Source: RUG754 sp964345365
Lineage (GTDB): Bacteria > Bacillota > Clostridia > Peptostreptococcales > Anaerovoracaceae
Reading direction: 5' to 3'
NCBI GenBank assembly: GCA_964345365.1
Contig: CAYFQR010000001.1
Coordinates: 5,546 to 69,545 of the forward strand
Length of the DNA: 64,000 nt
A model generated the notes under the pieces. The model saw nothing but the letters and a program-made list of their open reading frames with translations. It was not told where the DNA came from and did no database searches. The position numbers and the translations under genes are program-made. The stretch's first letter is position 1, and every line of letters begins with the position of its first letter. Positions 8,706 to 17,552 of the stretch are shown in pieces.

Positions 8706-9695
8706 TCATGTATACTCCATTGGCAAGGAATTAGTGTTTTTTGCCATTGCCACATATTTTTTTGACATGTGGTGGGGCTTATAACCTTCCTTCGCCTGCC
8801 TAAGTGACGGCATTCCCATATCTTCTTCACGATTTACATATATTACATCCTCAGGAAGGTTTCTTACAAATTCCCAATTAATTGCCTGATACAACCCTCT
8901 CAGCCTGTCATCCGCTTTTTCGACATGTACTATGACATTATCATGTTTTTTCGTATTAGCGTATTCGCCTATGGTTACCGCTACTATATTTCCCTCAACT
9001 CTGATAACGCCTGTGAGAAGTCTTCCTGTATCGAGCAGCTTAAGAAGCTCGACTATCGCCTCGTTTTCGCGTTCAAGTATATCCATGTAATCTTCAGGGG
9101 TGTCCTGAAGAATATAGTCATTTTTTGCGTGGATAAAAGCTTCTACTTCGGCAAGGTTTTCTTTCGTTATTCCCTCGTACGTGTATTCATAATTCTTCAG
9201 AAAATGATTAAGGTGGTTTTTCTTATTATGCAGCTTACGACCCTTTAGAGTTGCGAGGTCTTCCCTGAGATATACGTATTCATCGTCATCTCTGTCATAC
9301 GAAAATTCAAAGATATCACCCACAGCTTCTTCGAATATAGCTAAGAGGCTCTCGGGAATGAAGCCCATTACCATGTTTAGACCTCTGTCGTCGAACATCT
9401 CTTTTACAGTCATTATAACTTTTCTGAGGTTTAATATATCATATGAGCCCGTGTTTGTGAGCGGCATGGATATGCAGGCTGTCGCCGGTGTCTCATCATC
9501 CGTCTCTTCATCACATATCGATGAAATAATCAGATAGCCGTCAATTATATTCCAAGTCATGGAGTGAGTATTTCTCCACATGTAGTTCGCCGGCAAAGTA
9601 TAGCCTGCCAGGTCATAGTCATACGAGTCGAAATACTCATCGAGCATGGTCACCTGTTCTTTGCTCAAGTTATCAAATCTGTTTTCAAATATCAT
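8706..9695 (-). CDS. DUF2156 (phosphatidylglycerol lysyltransferase C-terminal-like) protein
   Basis: 329 residues, no signal peptide and no membrane segment. The sequence fits the DUF2156 family, a tandem GNAT-like fold shared with the catalytic domain of MprF-type aminoacyl-phosphatidylglycerol synthases. Typical stretches are KGRKLHNKKNHLNHFLKNY (~residues 153-171) and EDMGMPSLRQAKEGYKP (~293-309). Stand-alone soluble members are common in Clostridia and have no agreed function; acyl- or aminoacyl-transfer is an inference from the fold. It begins 12 bp after the sirtuin gene on the same strand, so the two are probably co-transcribed. The GGDEF gene follows 60 bp later. Confidence 0.8.
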   Translation of the reverse strand: MIFENRFDNLSKEQVTMLDEYFDSYDYDLAGYTLPANYMWRNTHSMTWNIIDGYLIISSICDEETDDETPATACISMPLTNTGSYDILNLRKVIMTVKEMFDDRGLNMVMGFIPESLLAIFEEAVGDIFEFSYDRDDDEYVYLREDLATLKGRKLHNKKNHLNHFLKNYEYTYEGITKENLAEVEAFIHAKNDYILQDTPEDYMDILERENEAIVELLKLLDTGRLLTGVIRVEGNIVAVTIGEYANTKKHDNVIVHVEKADDRLRGLYQAINWEFVRNLPEDVIYVNREEDMGMPSLRQAKEGYKPHHMSKKYVAMAKNTNSLPMEYT

Positions 9696-9707
9696 ATTCC
9701 TCCGTCC

Positions 9708-10433
9708 TTAAAGCGCCATTACCTCACCGATAGGCTCTCTTATTACCAAATCGGCATTTGAATCGTACGATGTAGGCTGCTTGTTTATCAATACTAAATT
9801 ATTGCCCCTGAAATAGCGGATGAAACCCGCAGCGGGATATACTACAAGCGATGTGCCGCCGATAATCAGCACATCGGCATTGCTTATTGCGGTTACCGCT
9901 CTCTCGATTACATCTTCGTCGAGCCCCTCTTCATATAGTACCACATCCGGCTTAATCGTGCCTCCGCAAGCAGGACAAATCGGTATGCCGTCCGCCCAAT
10001 GGGACTTGTCCAACAGATAGTCAAGGTCGTAGAATTTATTGCAGCGCATGCAGTTATTTCTAAGCACCGAGCCGTGAAGTTCGTGAACTGTGCGGCTTCC
10101 GGCTTTTTGATGCAGTCCGTCGATATTCTGTGTAACTACGGCTTTCAGTTTTCCCTCTTCTTCAAGCTTCGCAAGGGTGATATGTGCGTTGTTCGGCATA
10201 GCCTCGGGATATACCATATATTTCATATAGTAGTCGTAAAACGTAGCGGTGTTTTTCATGAAGAAGCTGTGACTTATTATCTCTTCAGGGCTTGTGCCGT
10301 AATCTCTTCGTGCGGCGTACAGCCCGTTTTCAGACCTGAAATCCGGTATGTTTGATTCCGTAGATACTCCTGCGCCTCCAAAAAATACTATGTTGGAGCT
10401 GCCATCGATTATTTTTTTCAGTTTCTCGTTCAT
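9708..10433 (-). CDS. cobB: NAD-dependent protein deacylase (sirtuin, Sir2 family)
   Basis: 241 residues. Removes acetyl or acyl groups from lysines using NAD+, in the cytosol. Signatures: FFGGAGVSTESNIPDFRS (~18-35, NAD binding), TQNIDGLHQKAGSRTVHELHG (~102-122, with the catalytic His in HELHG), and a four-Cys zinc site CMRCNKFY ... CPACGGTIKPD. RBS AGGAGGC lies upstream of ATG 10433. It is followed closely by the DUF2156 gene, whose GNAT-like fold makes an acylation/deacylation pairing conceivable but unproven. Confidence 0.95.
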   Translation of the reverse strand: MNEKLKKIIDGSSNIVFFGGAGVSTESNIPDFRSENGLYAARRDYGTSPEEIISHSFFMKNTATFYDYYMKYMVYPEAMPNNAHITLAKLEEEGKLKAVVTQNIDGLHQKAGSRTVHELHGSVLRNNCMRCNKFYDLDYLLDKSHWADGIPICPACGGTIKPDVVLYEEGLDEDVIERAVTAISNADVLIIGGTSLVVYPAAGFIRYFRGNNLVLINKQPTSYDSNADLVIREPIGEVMAL

Positions 10434-10475
10434 TTTTGCCTCCTCTTTTTTTGGTAAATATAGCTTATTACTATG

Positions 10476-11593
10476 TTATCCGAGCAGCTTGAACTTGTCA
10501 ATAAATCTCGCCGCACTCACCGCTTCGGGAACGAGTCTCATCACCGAGCGTGTGAGGAATATGCTCTTATCCGCGTTTTTCTTTATGTCCAAGGCGACAA
10601 AATACATAAGAAGTTTTAATGTCATTTTGTCTGCATCATCTTCATCGTATTCACGAAGTATTTTGCTTGAAACATGGTCTTTTATTTCTTTAATGGTCTT
10701 CAGGGTCGGGATTTTTTTAATGTCACTTAGTCTGTCCTTATCCGTTTCGATTTTTTCAGCCGCTTCCTCTAAGAAAATATCCTTGGTATATATCCTTGCG
10801 GGATTAAGTCCGATAATTGCACCGAACGTATCCGCCATTTTTAACGTAATTTTATCGAATGCTCCCTTTGAAAACGACAAATAATCTCCGTCAAGTACAC
10901 CGTATGATTTAAGGCAGTCAAAGTAGCCTAACTTAAGATTTCTTTTAGAATTCTCTTTATCAAAGGTGAACTGAAAACCTAAATTCGATTTAGACTTAAT
11001 GTATACGAGGTTCGGCACTTTTTCCAAATCTTCTTTTTTTACATTACCATAGGTCTTAAGGTCGACTGCAATAACTTGGGTCGCTCCCTTTTCGAGTGCC
11101 ATAGAAACAGGAAGCGGGTCTGCATAGCCTCCGTCTATGTACTCGACCCCGTCTATCTCATGAGAATGTATGAAAGGGAAGGCTGATGACGATGCTATTA
11201 TGAAGTCGGCAAGCTGTCCCTCCGGAATGTCCTCGATATACATGTNNNNNNNNNNNNNNNNNNNNNNNNNNNNNNNNNNNNNNNNNNNNNNNNNNNNNNN
11301 NNNNNNNCGATTTCTTTCAGGTAGTCCTTCGGCTCAAAATCTTCGGGTACGTCAAAGACTTCCTCCGTTTCAAGCTGTTTCCACATATTCATTGTAAGCT
11401 CTAAATCGTCCTGTGCAATCATGGCGGCATTTATGGCACCGACCGAGGTTCCGAAAACCATGTCTATCCTGATGCCCATGTCGACAAGAGCCTGCCAAAC
11501 TCCCGCTTCGTAGGCGCCTCTCGAGCCGCCTCCCCCGAGCACGAGTGCCGTCTTTTTTTGTAAATTATCTACACCGACAATATTTTTTCCCAT
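10476..11593 (-). CDS. Patatin-like phospholipase with a 62-N gap
   Basis: A Ser-Asp dyad lipid acyl hydrolase. The N-part has the oxyanion loop GGGGSRGAYEAGVW (~18-31) and the nucleophile elbow GTSVGA (~49-54). After the N-run (11246-11307) the second catalytic residue is in YIDGGYADPLPVSMALEKGA. The two halves are in different frames, so the number of N is not the true gap size. A long C-terminal region (~200 residues) after the patatin domain is lysine-rich and unrecognised. RBS AGGAGG is 8 nt from ATG 11593, and the gene follows the MocR regulator by 22 bp on the same strand, suggesting one transcript. Confidence 0.85.
11246..11307. other. Assembly gap (62 N) inside the patatin gene
   Basis: Run of N between ...KDYLKEI and YIEDIPEGQ. 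The frames on the two sides do not match at this spacing, so the length is only an estimate. Confidence 0.95.
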
Positions 11594-11615
11594 GGCAAAA
11601 CACCTCCTGTTTTTT

Positions 11616-12981
11616 TTAGAGCCGGATTTCTTTAAGCTCCTTAACCTTGTCCTCTATCATGTATATCGGAAGTTGGCTGTAATAAAAAGACAATGCCGAC
11701 GTCTCTTGATCCGTTATGTCGGATACGGGCACAATCTGCAAACCTATGCTGCGTGCTTTTTCAATGAGTTCTTCTTCATTTCCGGGCTTTTTCAACCTGA
11801 GATTCAAGCTGATGCCGGAATGAGTGTCCATCGTTACAACGCTGTCACCCATATATTTATCGATTGCCCCTATTGCAATATCGAGTTTTTTTGCAAATAA
11901 TGTTCTCATGCGCCTGATTCCCGTGTAGTAATACCCCTTTTCCATGAAAATTGCAAGAGCGAGCTGCTCGGCTTTCGAGCATGTCTGCGTATATTCGTGC
12001 TTGGTTGACCGATATATTTTCGCCATTTTTTCGGGGAGAACCATATATGATATTTTGATTGCAGGAAACAGTGTGGAGCTGAAAGAACCCAAATAAACCA
12101 CCNNNNNNNNNNCCCTGAAGTGCCGGAAGCGGTTTTCCGAAATATCTGAGTTCACTGTCATAGTCGTCTTCAATTATGACGGAGCCGTTTTGTTCTGCCC
12201 ACTCGAGCAGCTCATAGCGTTTAGCGATAGGCATGACTGCACCTGTAGGAAATTGATTCGACGGGCTTACATAGACCGCCGAGCTGATATTTACAGGCAG
12301 CTTCGATATATTTATTCCGTCCGGCATAACCGGTATATGATAAAGTGCGAAGCCCGCATCTCTGAACATGGACTGCACCGGAAGATAACCCGGCGCCTCA
12401 AGTGATACGAGATTTATCCCGAGCCTTGAAAGTATTCTGGAAAGGTGTGAGGTTATCTGCTGCGTGCCTGCGCCGATAACTATTCTTTCGGATTCGGCAT
12501 TGACCCCTCTTGAGCGAAATATGTATTTCGATATTTCATGCCTAAGAGCCTTCTCTCCTTGCGGGTCGGACTCAAAGAGAAGCAAATCGCTGTGCTCGTT
12601 GTACACACGTGATACGCATTTTTTCCATTTCACAAAATCGAAGCATGACGGGTCATGTATGTACTCGATTGCTTCATTTTCATGCTCAATCTCCAATCTC
12701 TCATCCGGAGCCTGTTCCTTAGCTTGAGCACGTCCTATATTCTCAGCATAGTAGCCCGAGTTCGGTTTAGACAATATGTAGCCCTCTACCCTCAGCTGGT
12801 CGTATGCAAGCTGCGTAGTCGTGATTGACAATCCGAGCTCTTTTGAAAGCTGCCTGAGTGACGGAAGTTTCTCCCCCGCCGCTATATCTCCCGAAATTAT
12901 ATTCTTTTTTATCTCCTCGTAAAGCTTGACATAGAGAAAATCCTCCGACTTTCCGTCAAGCTCTAAAACTATCGGTTTCAC
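11616..12981 (-). CDS. MocR/PdxR-type GntR regulator with aminotransferase-like domain, 10-N gap
   Basis: About 450 residues. The N-terminal GntR winged helix (residues ~12-80, KLPSLRQLSKELGLSITTTQLAYDQL) is fused to a fold-type I aminotransferase domain (SPSNQFPTGAVMPIAKRY, then VIIEDDYDSEL with the PLP-contacting Asp). The gap at 12103-12112 breaks the frame just before the PLP-lysine region. In the visible sequence after it, VVYLGSFSSTLFPAIK, the usual GTFSK lysine is a serine. The start is GTG 12981 with GGAGAAAG upstream. Family members respond to PLP, GABA or amino acids. The likely targets are its own operon with patatin or the divergent neighbourhood; unproven. Confidence 0.87.
12103..12112. 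other. Assembly gap (10 N) inside the MocR regulator gene
   Basis: Placeholder run between ...GKPLPALQ and VVYLGSFSS. By comparison with the family I expect a handful of residues to be missing, so the true length is not 10. Confidence 0.9.
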
Positions 12982-13002
12982 TGTCTTTCTCCGTTTTGAT
13001 TA

Positions 13003-14229
13003 TCAATTCCTGCGGCTCATCACAAATTCAGTGTCCGGGTTGGTAAAGCTGACATTTCCTGAGCTGTCCAAAAAAATCGCTTCTATGCTGCCATACTTTT
13101 TCGATGAATTAAGACGATTAATGAGCTTAGTCCCTTCATCAACTCCCAGTGCCAGACATGCAGTCGACAAGCCGTCACAATCCGCCGAATACCCCGCATC
13201 CGCTATTACGCTGACCTGCACAAGGCCTGACTGTACGGGCATACCCGTCTTCGGGTCGAGAACGTGATGGTATCTCTCACCGTCAATCTCTATGTACCTT
13301 TCATATGTGCCCGAGGTTACTATCGTGACATCTCTCGCCGGCATAGTGCCTAAAAGTTCCCGTGTTTCACTCAGCGGATATACAATTCCCAAGTTAAAAT
13401 CAATCGTCGTTTCCGAGGATTCTTTTTCATATTCGGCGCTTAAAGCCTTGCCGCCTATTGCGACAATATTGCCGCCGAGATTGACGACTCCGCTTACGAC
13501 ACCCTTCTCACGCAAAAAATCCGCCGCCTTATCCGCAATATACCCCTTGGCGATTCCGCCCAAGTCTATTTCAATTTCGGGGTCTTTTATTTTAATGTAT
13601 CCTGTGGATTCATCTATAACTATTTTCTTGTAGTCGATGTGACTTACAGCTTCCTTTAATACATCCTCCGGCGGTACGGCATTCTCGGAATCTTCGCTTA
13701 CCGCATCATCGAAGCTGTGAAAATCCCAAAGTTTTGATGCCTTGCCGATTGTTATATCGAACATGCCTCCCGAAAGCTCGCCGAATTCTATTCCTTTCTT
13801 GATAACCTCAATCGTTTCCTTTTCGACTTGAATCGGCATTCCTGCAGACTTGTTTATCTTGTCGATATCCGAGCCCTCAATAGTTTTTGATAAGATTTTC
13901 TCGTAGTCTGAAATCAATTTGAAGCATTCCGTGATTATTTCGTTGTACTTATTATTAAGTTTTTCCTCGCTGAAAGCTGACGGTTCACTGTCCACTCTTC
14001 CTCCAAATGCCTTGTTCATGTCAACTCTGTATATGGTAATATCGCAGAGCGTGTTCAGATGAAATGATTCTTTCTTATAACCGCTCCAGTCAGCCTTACT
14101 TCCTACGACGACCTCATCAAAAGAACATGCGCTTAGATTACTCGCTGCCGAGACGAACATGGCGAAACCGACAAGAATCGTAACCGCCTTTTTTATTATT
14201 AATTTTATTTCTTTTTCTCTTTTATCCAT
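13003..14229 (-). CDS. apbE: FAD:protein FMN transferase, lipoprotein form
   Basis: Moves FMN from FAD to a Thr of target proteins on the outer face of the membrane. About 408 residues from ATG 14229. Signal peptide with lipobox LSAC near residue 34. The ApbE core is complete: SGGMFDITIGKASKLWDF (~150-167), DLGGIAKGYIADKA (~226-239), VNLGGNI, and the Mg/FAD loop DADCDGLST-type segment SADCDGLSTACLALG near the C-terminus. The frame extends to 14352, but a promoter lies at 14273-14301, so the longer form would start upstream of it. The Rnf operon 2.4 kb away encodes RnfG and RnfD, the known class of ApbE clients. The divergent NusG-II/Gx pair is a frequent ApbE neighbour. Confidence 0.93.
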   Translation of the reverse strand: MDKREKEIKLIIKKAVTILVGFAMFVSAASNLSACSFDEVVVGSKADWSGYKKESFHLNTLCDITIYRVDMNKAFGGRVDSEPSAFSEEKLNNKYNEIITECFKLISDYEKILSKTIEGSDIDKINKSAGMPIQVEKETIEVIKKGIEFGELSGGMFDITIGKASKLWDFHSFDDAVSEDSENAVPPEDVLKEAVSHIDYKKIVIDESTGYIKIKDPEIEIDLGGIAKGYIADKAADFLREKGVVSGVVNLGGNIVAIGGKALSAEYEKESSETTIDFNLGIVYPLSETRELLGTMPARDVTIVTSGTYERYIEIDGERYHHVLDPKTGMPVQSGLVQVSVIADAGYSADCDGLSTACLALGVDEGTKLINRLNSSKKYGSIEAIFLDSSGNVSFTNPDTEFVMSRRN

Positions 14230-14272
14230 ATGTTTTCTTTTGCCTGCCTTTAATGTCATTTTATCTCTTACT

Positions 14273-14301
14273 ATTCTATCATTTTTTGCATGCGATTCCA
14301 A
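14273..14301 (-). promoter_or_regulatory. Promoter for apbE
   Basis: Minus strand TTGGAA (14296-14301), 17-bp spacer, TAGAAT (14273-14278). The transcript would begin near 14266. That argues against the upstream in-frame codons as starts and favours ATG 14229. Confidence 0.55.
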
Positions 14302-14331
14302 CTTTTTTATTTTCCTGCTTATTACACTAAA

Positions 14332-14500
14332 AATATGATATAATAGCTGCATGCGCAGCTATCATATGAAATCATATCGCCGTGCGATTATTTTGCCTTC
14401 GCAGACTCGGCAAAATCGCACATGGCTGAATTATATCATGTAAACATGATATAATAGCTGCATGCGCAGCTATTATATAAAATCATATCGCCGTGCGATA
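14332..14500. repeat. Structured intergenic repeat, copy 2 with partial tandem unit
   Basis: The core at 14370-14473 matches copy 1 (1791-1894) with about six differences in 104 bp. It includes the GTGCGAT..TTTTGCC / GGCAAAATCGCAC hairpin and the 26-bp palindrome at 14430-14455. AATCATATCGCCGTGCGA recurs at 14481-14498, 111 bp after its first occurrence, so the element is a tandem array with its last unit cut off. It occupies the divergent gap between apbE and the NusG-II gene. Confidence 0.8.
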
Positions 14501-14554
14501 GTTACTGCTGTGTTTCGGTGTTGCGGCACAGTGAAATTTAATTGATATATTATT

Positions 14555-14932
14555 ATGAAAATTATTAAAAAATCCGACATTATTCTGTTTTTAATATTGG
14601 TTGTCTTCGGTTTGGCCGTGTCGCTGTTTTTTTTGCCAAAAGGAGAAAAAACGGGTGGGGATATCGTCAAGGTCAGCGTTGACGGTGAGCATTACGGCTC
14701 TTACTCTATCAATGAAGATAGGGAAATTGAGATTAAAAACGGTGATAAACTGAATATAATTAAAATTGAGGGCGGCACCGTACGGATGCTTCATTCGAGC
14801 TGCAAGAACCAAGTCTGCGTTAATTCCGGCAAGATTAAAGAGCTTAAGACGAATATCGTCTGCCTCCCTAATAGAGTAGTAATTGAGATCGAAGGCGAGA
14901 ACGGAGGTGATACGGATGTCGTCTCCGGCTAA
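14555..14932 (+). CDS. NusG domain II-containing exported or membrane-anchored protein
   Basis: 125 residues: one N-terminal membrane segment (DIILFLILVVFGLAVSLFF, ~8-26) and an extracytoplasmic NusG-II-like beta domain with two conserved cysteines (SSCKNQVCVNSGKI, ~81-94). Members of this family usually precede a Gx-transporter gene and sit near ApbE or FMN-binding proteins, as here. The molecular function is unknown; a role in extracytoplasmic flavin or electron transfer is inferred from neighbours. No Shine-Dalgarno sequence is visible before ATG 14555, and an A/T-rich -10-like stretch (TATATT) lies immediately upstream. The 3' end overlaps the next gene by 17 bp. Confidence 0.82.
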   Translation: MKIIKKSDIILFLILVVFGLAVSLFFLPKGEKTGGDIVKVSVDGEHYGSYSINEDREIEIKNGDKLNIIKIEGGTVRMLHSSCKNQVCVNSGKIKELKTNIVCLPNRVVIEIEGENGGDTDVVSG

Positions 14933-15566
14933 GAATGATGTAAATCCAAACACGGATACTCGCGCGTGTGCCGGCGCCGAGCCAACGCCCATCGATAAAA
15001 CCGAAAATCCGAATATCGCTTTGACGGGCGGCGAGCTCATTTACGGAATCCGCAGGCGTGACATTCTGACCTTAAGGCTGTCAATAGCCGCAATGTTTGC
15101 TGCACTTGCACTGATTTTCAGTTATATAGAGGTTTTAGTCCCTATACCTGTTCCGATGCCGGGAGTTAAGCTCGGGATAGCGAACCTCGTAATTCTGATT
15201 GCTATATACAGGATGAACTTTCGATACGCCTTCGCTATAAATATGGTCAGGATATTGGTAGCAGGGCTGCTGTTCAACGGTGTATTCGGCATGCTGTACT
15301 CCCTTTCAGGCGGCATACTCAGCCTGCTCGTTATGTATATCCTCTACAGGACACGTCTTTTCAGCATGGTCGGAATCAGTATGGCGGGAGGTGTGATGCA
15401 TAATTTAGGCCAGCTGTTTTTAGCATGCATACTCGTATCCAACCTTACCTTGATGAGCTATTTTTCGGTTCTGATGTTTTCGGGACTTATAAGCGGTATA
15501 TTGATAGGCTTTTTTGCCTACATAATCGAAAAAAGACTGCCTCAATTTATAAGTGCAACATTTTAA
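14916..15566 (+). CDS. Gx transporter family membrane protein (heptaprenyl-diphosphate synthase component I-like)
   Basis: About 216 residues. After a cytoplasmic N-tail of ~45 residues come five to six membrane segments with the family core VPIPVPMPGVKLGIANLVIL and GLLFNGVFGMLYSLSGG. GGAGGTGA at 14903-14910, 5 nt from ATG 14916, fixes the start; an upstream in-frame codon at 14883 lacks a site. The gene overlaps the NusG-II gene, so the two are translationally coupled. Pfam links this family to HepS-type polyprenyl synthesis and to ECF-like transport folds; the substrate is unknown. Confidence 0.85.
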   Translation: MSSPAKNDVNPNTDTRACAGAEPTPIDKTENPNIALTGGELIYGIRRRDILTLRLSIAAMFAALALIFSYIEVLVPIPVPMPGVKLGIANLVILIAIYRMNFRYAFAINMVRILVAGLLFNGVFGMLYSLSGGILSLLVMYILYRTRLFSMVGISMAGGVMHNLGQLFLACILVSNLTLMSYFSVLMFSGLISGILIGFFAYIIEKRLPQFISATF

Positions 15567-15589
15567 TAAAAATCTAAGGAGAACGCTTT

Positions 15590-16516
15590 ATGGATAAAGA
15601 ACGAATAAATGATGTCCTCGACGAAAGCTACAAGGTAGGTTTGGAAGTTATACCTGAGGGAGAAGTTGCAACTTATATTCCGGAACTCGCAAAGGCGAAC
15701 AAATCCGACCTCGGCATCGTACTCCACACGAGGAAGCGCGAGCTTTTCAGCATCGGAGACTGTGAAACACGTTTCACTATTCAAAGCATTTCAAAGGTGA
15801 TTTCACTATGTGTGGCGCTTGAAGAATACGGTTTCCGTCGTGTTTTTTCAAATGTAGGAATGGAACCGTCGGGTGAAGCTTTCAACTCGATAGTCGAGCT
15901 TGACCTTCAGTCAAATAAGCCGTTTAATCCCATGATTAACTCCGGGGCAATCGCTGTTGAGAATATGCTGCTGAACAAATACAGCTTTGATGAACTCCTC
16001 ACAATAACTCGAAAGCTATGCGCCGATAAAGATATATCGCTGAATAACGATGTCTTTCTTTCGGAGATGAATACGGCATCACGGAATCGTGCGATAGCAT
16101 ATCTTCTTGATTCAAAGGGGATAGTTAAAGGGTTTGTGGAGGAAACAATAGGGTTCTATACAAAGATGTGTTCGCTTAATGTCACGGCAAAATCCCTTGC
16201 GAATTTAGGGCTGACCCTCGCGCTCGGCGGTGTAAGCTCATATACGGGGGAGAGGCTTCTCAGACCTGAAACGGTCAAGATTGTAAAGACAATAATGTTT
16301 ACATGCGGGATGTACGACGGTTCGGGGCAATTCGCGGTCGAAGTCGGGCTTCCTACGAAATCGGGTGTCGGCGGCGGTCTGCTGTCGGTAGTCGACAAAG
16401 AAATGGGCATAGGGATATACGGCCCTTCCCTCGACGAAAAAGGAAACTCCGTCGCAGGCAAGGCAGCGCTTAAGAATATTTCATCGGAGCTGGGGCTGCA
16501 TCTTTTCTATTCGTGA
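15590..16516 (+). CDS. glsA: Glutaminase A
   Basis: Hydrolyses glutamine to glutamate and ammonia. 308 residues, the standard length. Serine-dependent beta-lactamase-like fold: TIQSISKVISL has the nucleophile Ser and the Lys of SxxK (~residues 64-67). NPMINSGAIA (~111-120) and a glycine-rich KSGVGGGLLSV near the C-terminus match the family. RBS AAGGAGAA lies 8 nt before ATG 15590, and a strong terminator follows. It is 23 bp after the Gx-transporter gene, so it may share a transcript. Acid resistance or glutamate supply are its usual roles. Confidence 0.95.
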   Translation: MDKERINDVLDESYKVGLEVIPEGEVATYIPELAKANKSDLGIVLHTRKRELFSIGDCETRFTIQSISKVISLCVALEEYGFRRVFSNVGMEPSGEAFNSIVELDLQSNKPFNPMINSGAIAVENMLLNKYSFDELLTITRKLCADKDISLNNDVFLSEMNTASRNRAIAYLLDSKGIVKGFVEETIGFYTKMCSLNVTAKSLANLGLTLALGGVSSYTGERLLRPETVKIVKTIMFTCGMYDGSGQFAVEVGLPTKSGVGGGLLSVVDKEMGIGIYGPSLDEKGNSVAGKAALKNISSELGLHLFYS

Positions 16517-16533
16517 TGTCCTGCAATAAAATC

Positions 16534-16570
16534 GGCGCCACCTTTTAGGTGGCGCCTTATTTATCTTTTT
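16534..16570 (+). terminator. Terminator between glsA and rnfB
   Basis: Perfect 9-bp stem GGCGCCACC / GGTGGCGCC (16534-16556) with a 5-nt loop, followed by TTATTTATCTTTTT. It ends the plus-strand glsA transcript; the convergent rnfB stop is at 16584. Confidence 0.92.
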
Positions 16571-16583
16571 AGAAAGTTTGGTC

Positions 16584-17540
16584 TTAAGCTTCTGTCTTAG
16601 GTGTTTCCGCCGTTTTATTTTCTACTGCCGGAGCTTCTTTCTTAGGCTCTTCCGGTTTAGATGCAGGCGTTTCCGCCGGCTTGTCCTTTGGCGAAGGTGC
16701 TTCCGCCGGTTTAGCAACCTTAGGTGCCGGAGCCTGCCTTTTCGCTCTCATGTTGTTGATTGCTCTTGTTGGGCAAACTTTTGCACATAAGCCGCAATTC
16801 TTGCACTTTTCAGGGTCGATGAAAGCATGGTTGTTTTCGAGTGTGATAGCCTCGAATTTACATTCTTTGACGCATTTGCCGCAGCCTATGCAGCCCACGA
16901 GACAAGCTTTGAGCGTATCTGCTCCTCTGTCGGCATTTTGGCACTGTACGACAACCTTGTTCTTTGCAGGAGAAATCCTGATGACATTCTTAGGGCATGC
17001 AGTCGCACAAGCTCCGCAACCCGTACAAAGTTCACGGGCAACTACCGCAACCCCGTCGCAAACTTTGATTGCTCCGAATTGACAAACCTTTTCACAGTCG
17101 CCGAGTCCGAGGCAGCCGTATTTACAGGCATTCATTCCCCCAAAAAGAGCTGCTGCCGCACTGCATGATTCAGGCCCCTGATATTCGGACATCTTCTTGG
17201 CAAATTTATTGCTTCCGTTGCACATAACTACTGCAACATTCGGTTCCGCAGAACCCGCTTCCATTCCTAAAATCGCGCCGAGCTGCGCTGCACAATCCGC
17301 ACCGCCTACAGGGCACTTCGTAAGACCTACTCCTTCAGGGTCGGCAGCAAGTGCCGCAGCATAATCGTCACAGCCTGCAAAGCCGCAACCGCCGCAGTTG
17401 GCGCCCGGGAGAGCTTCTCTTAACTGTTCTACCGTTTCGTCAACCGGTACAAAAAATACTCTTGAAGCAATAGTGAGGATTACGGCGAATACGAAACCCA
17501 TTCCTACTACCAAAGCTACCGGTGTTATAATTGGATTCAT
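16584..17540 (-). CDS. rnfB: Rnf complex subunit RnfB
   Basis: The iron-sulfur subunit that accepts electrons from ferredoxin. 318 residues. N-terminal membrane anchor (~5-28), then the four-Cys motif GANCGGCGFAGCDDYAAAL with the fourth Cys in TKCPVGG (~48-78), and several ferredoxin-type [4Fe-4S] motifs: CTGCGACATACPKN, CIGCGKCVKECKF and CKNCGLCAKVCPT. The last ~55 residues are a Pro/Ala/Lys/Glu-rich tail (APSPKDKPAETPASKPEEP), an unusual low-complexity extension. It is the last gene of the rnfCDGEAB operon, 12 bp after rnfA. Confidence 0.97.
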   Translation of the reverse strand: MNPIITPVALVVGMGFVFAVILTIASRVFFVPVDETVEQLREALPGANCGGCGFAGCDDYAAALAADPEGVGLTKCPVGGADCAAQLGAILGMEAGSAEPNVAVVMCNGSNKFAKKMSEYQGPESCSAAAALFGGMNACKYGCLGLGDCEKVCQFGAIKVCDGVAVVARELCTGCGACATACPKNVIRISPAKNKVVVQCQNADRGADTLKACLVGCIGCGKCVKECKFEAITLENNHAFIDPEKCKNCGLCAKVCPTRAINNMRAKRQAPAPKVAKPAEAPSPKDKPAETPASKPEEPKKEAPAVENKTAETPKTEA

Positions 17541-17552
17541 TCTGTCGCCTCC

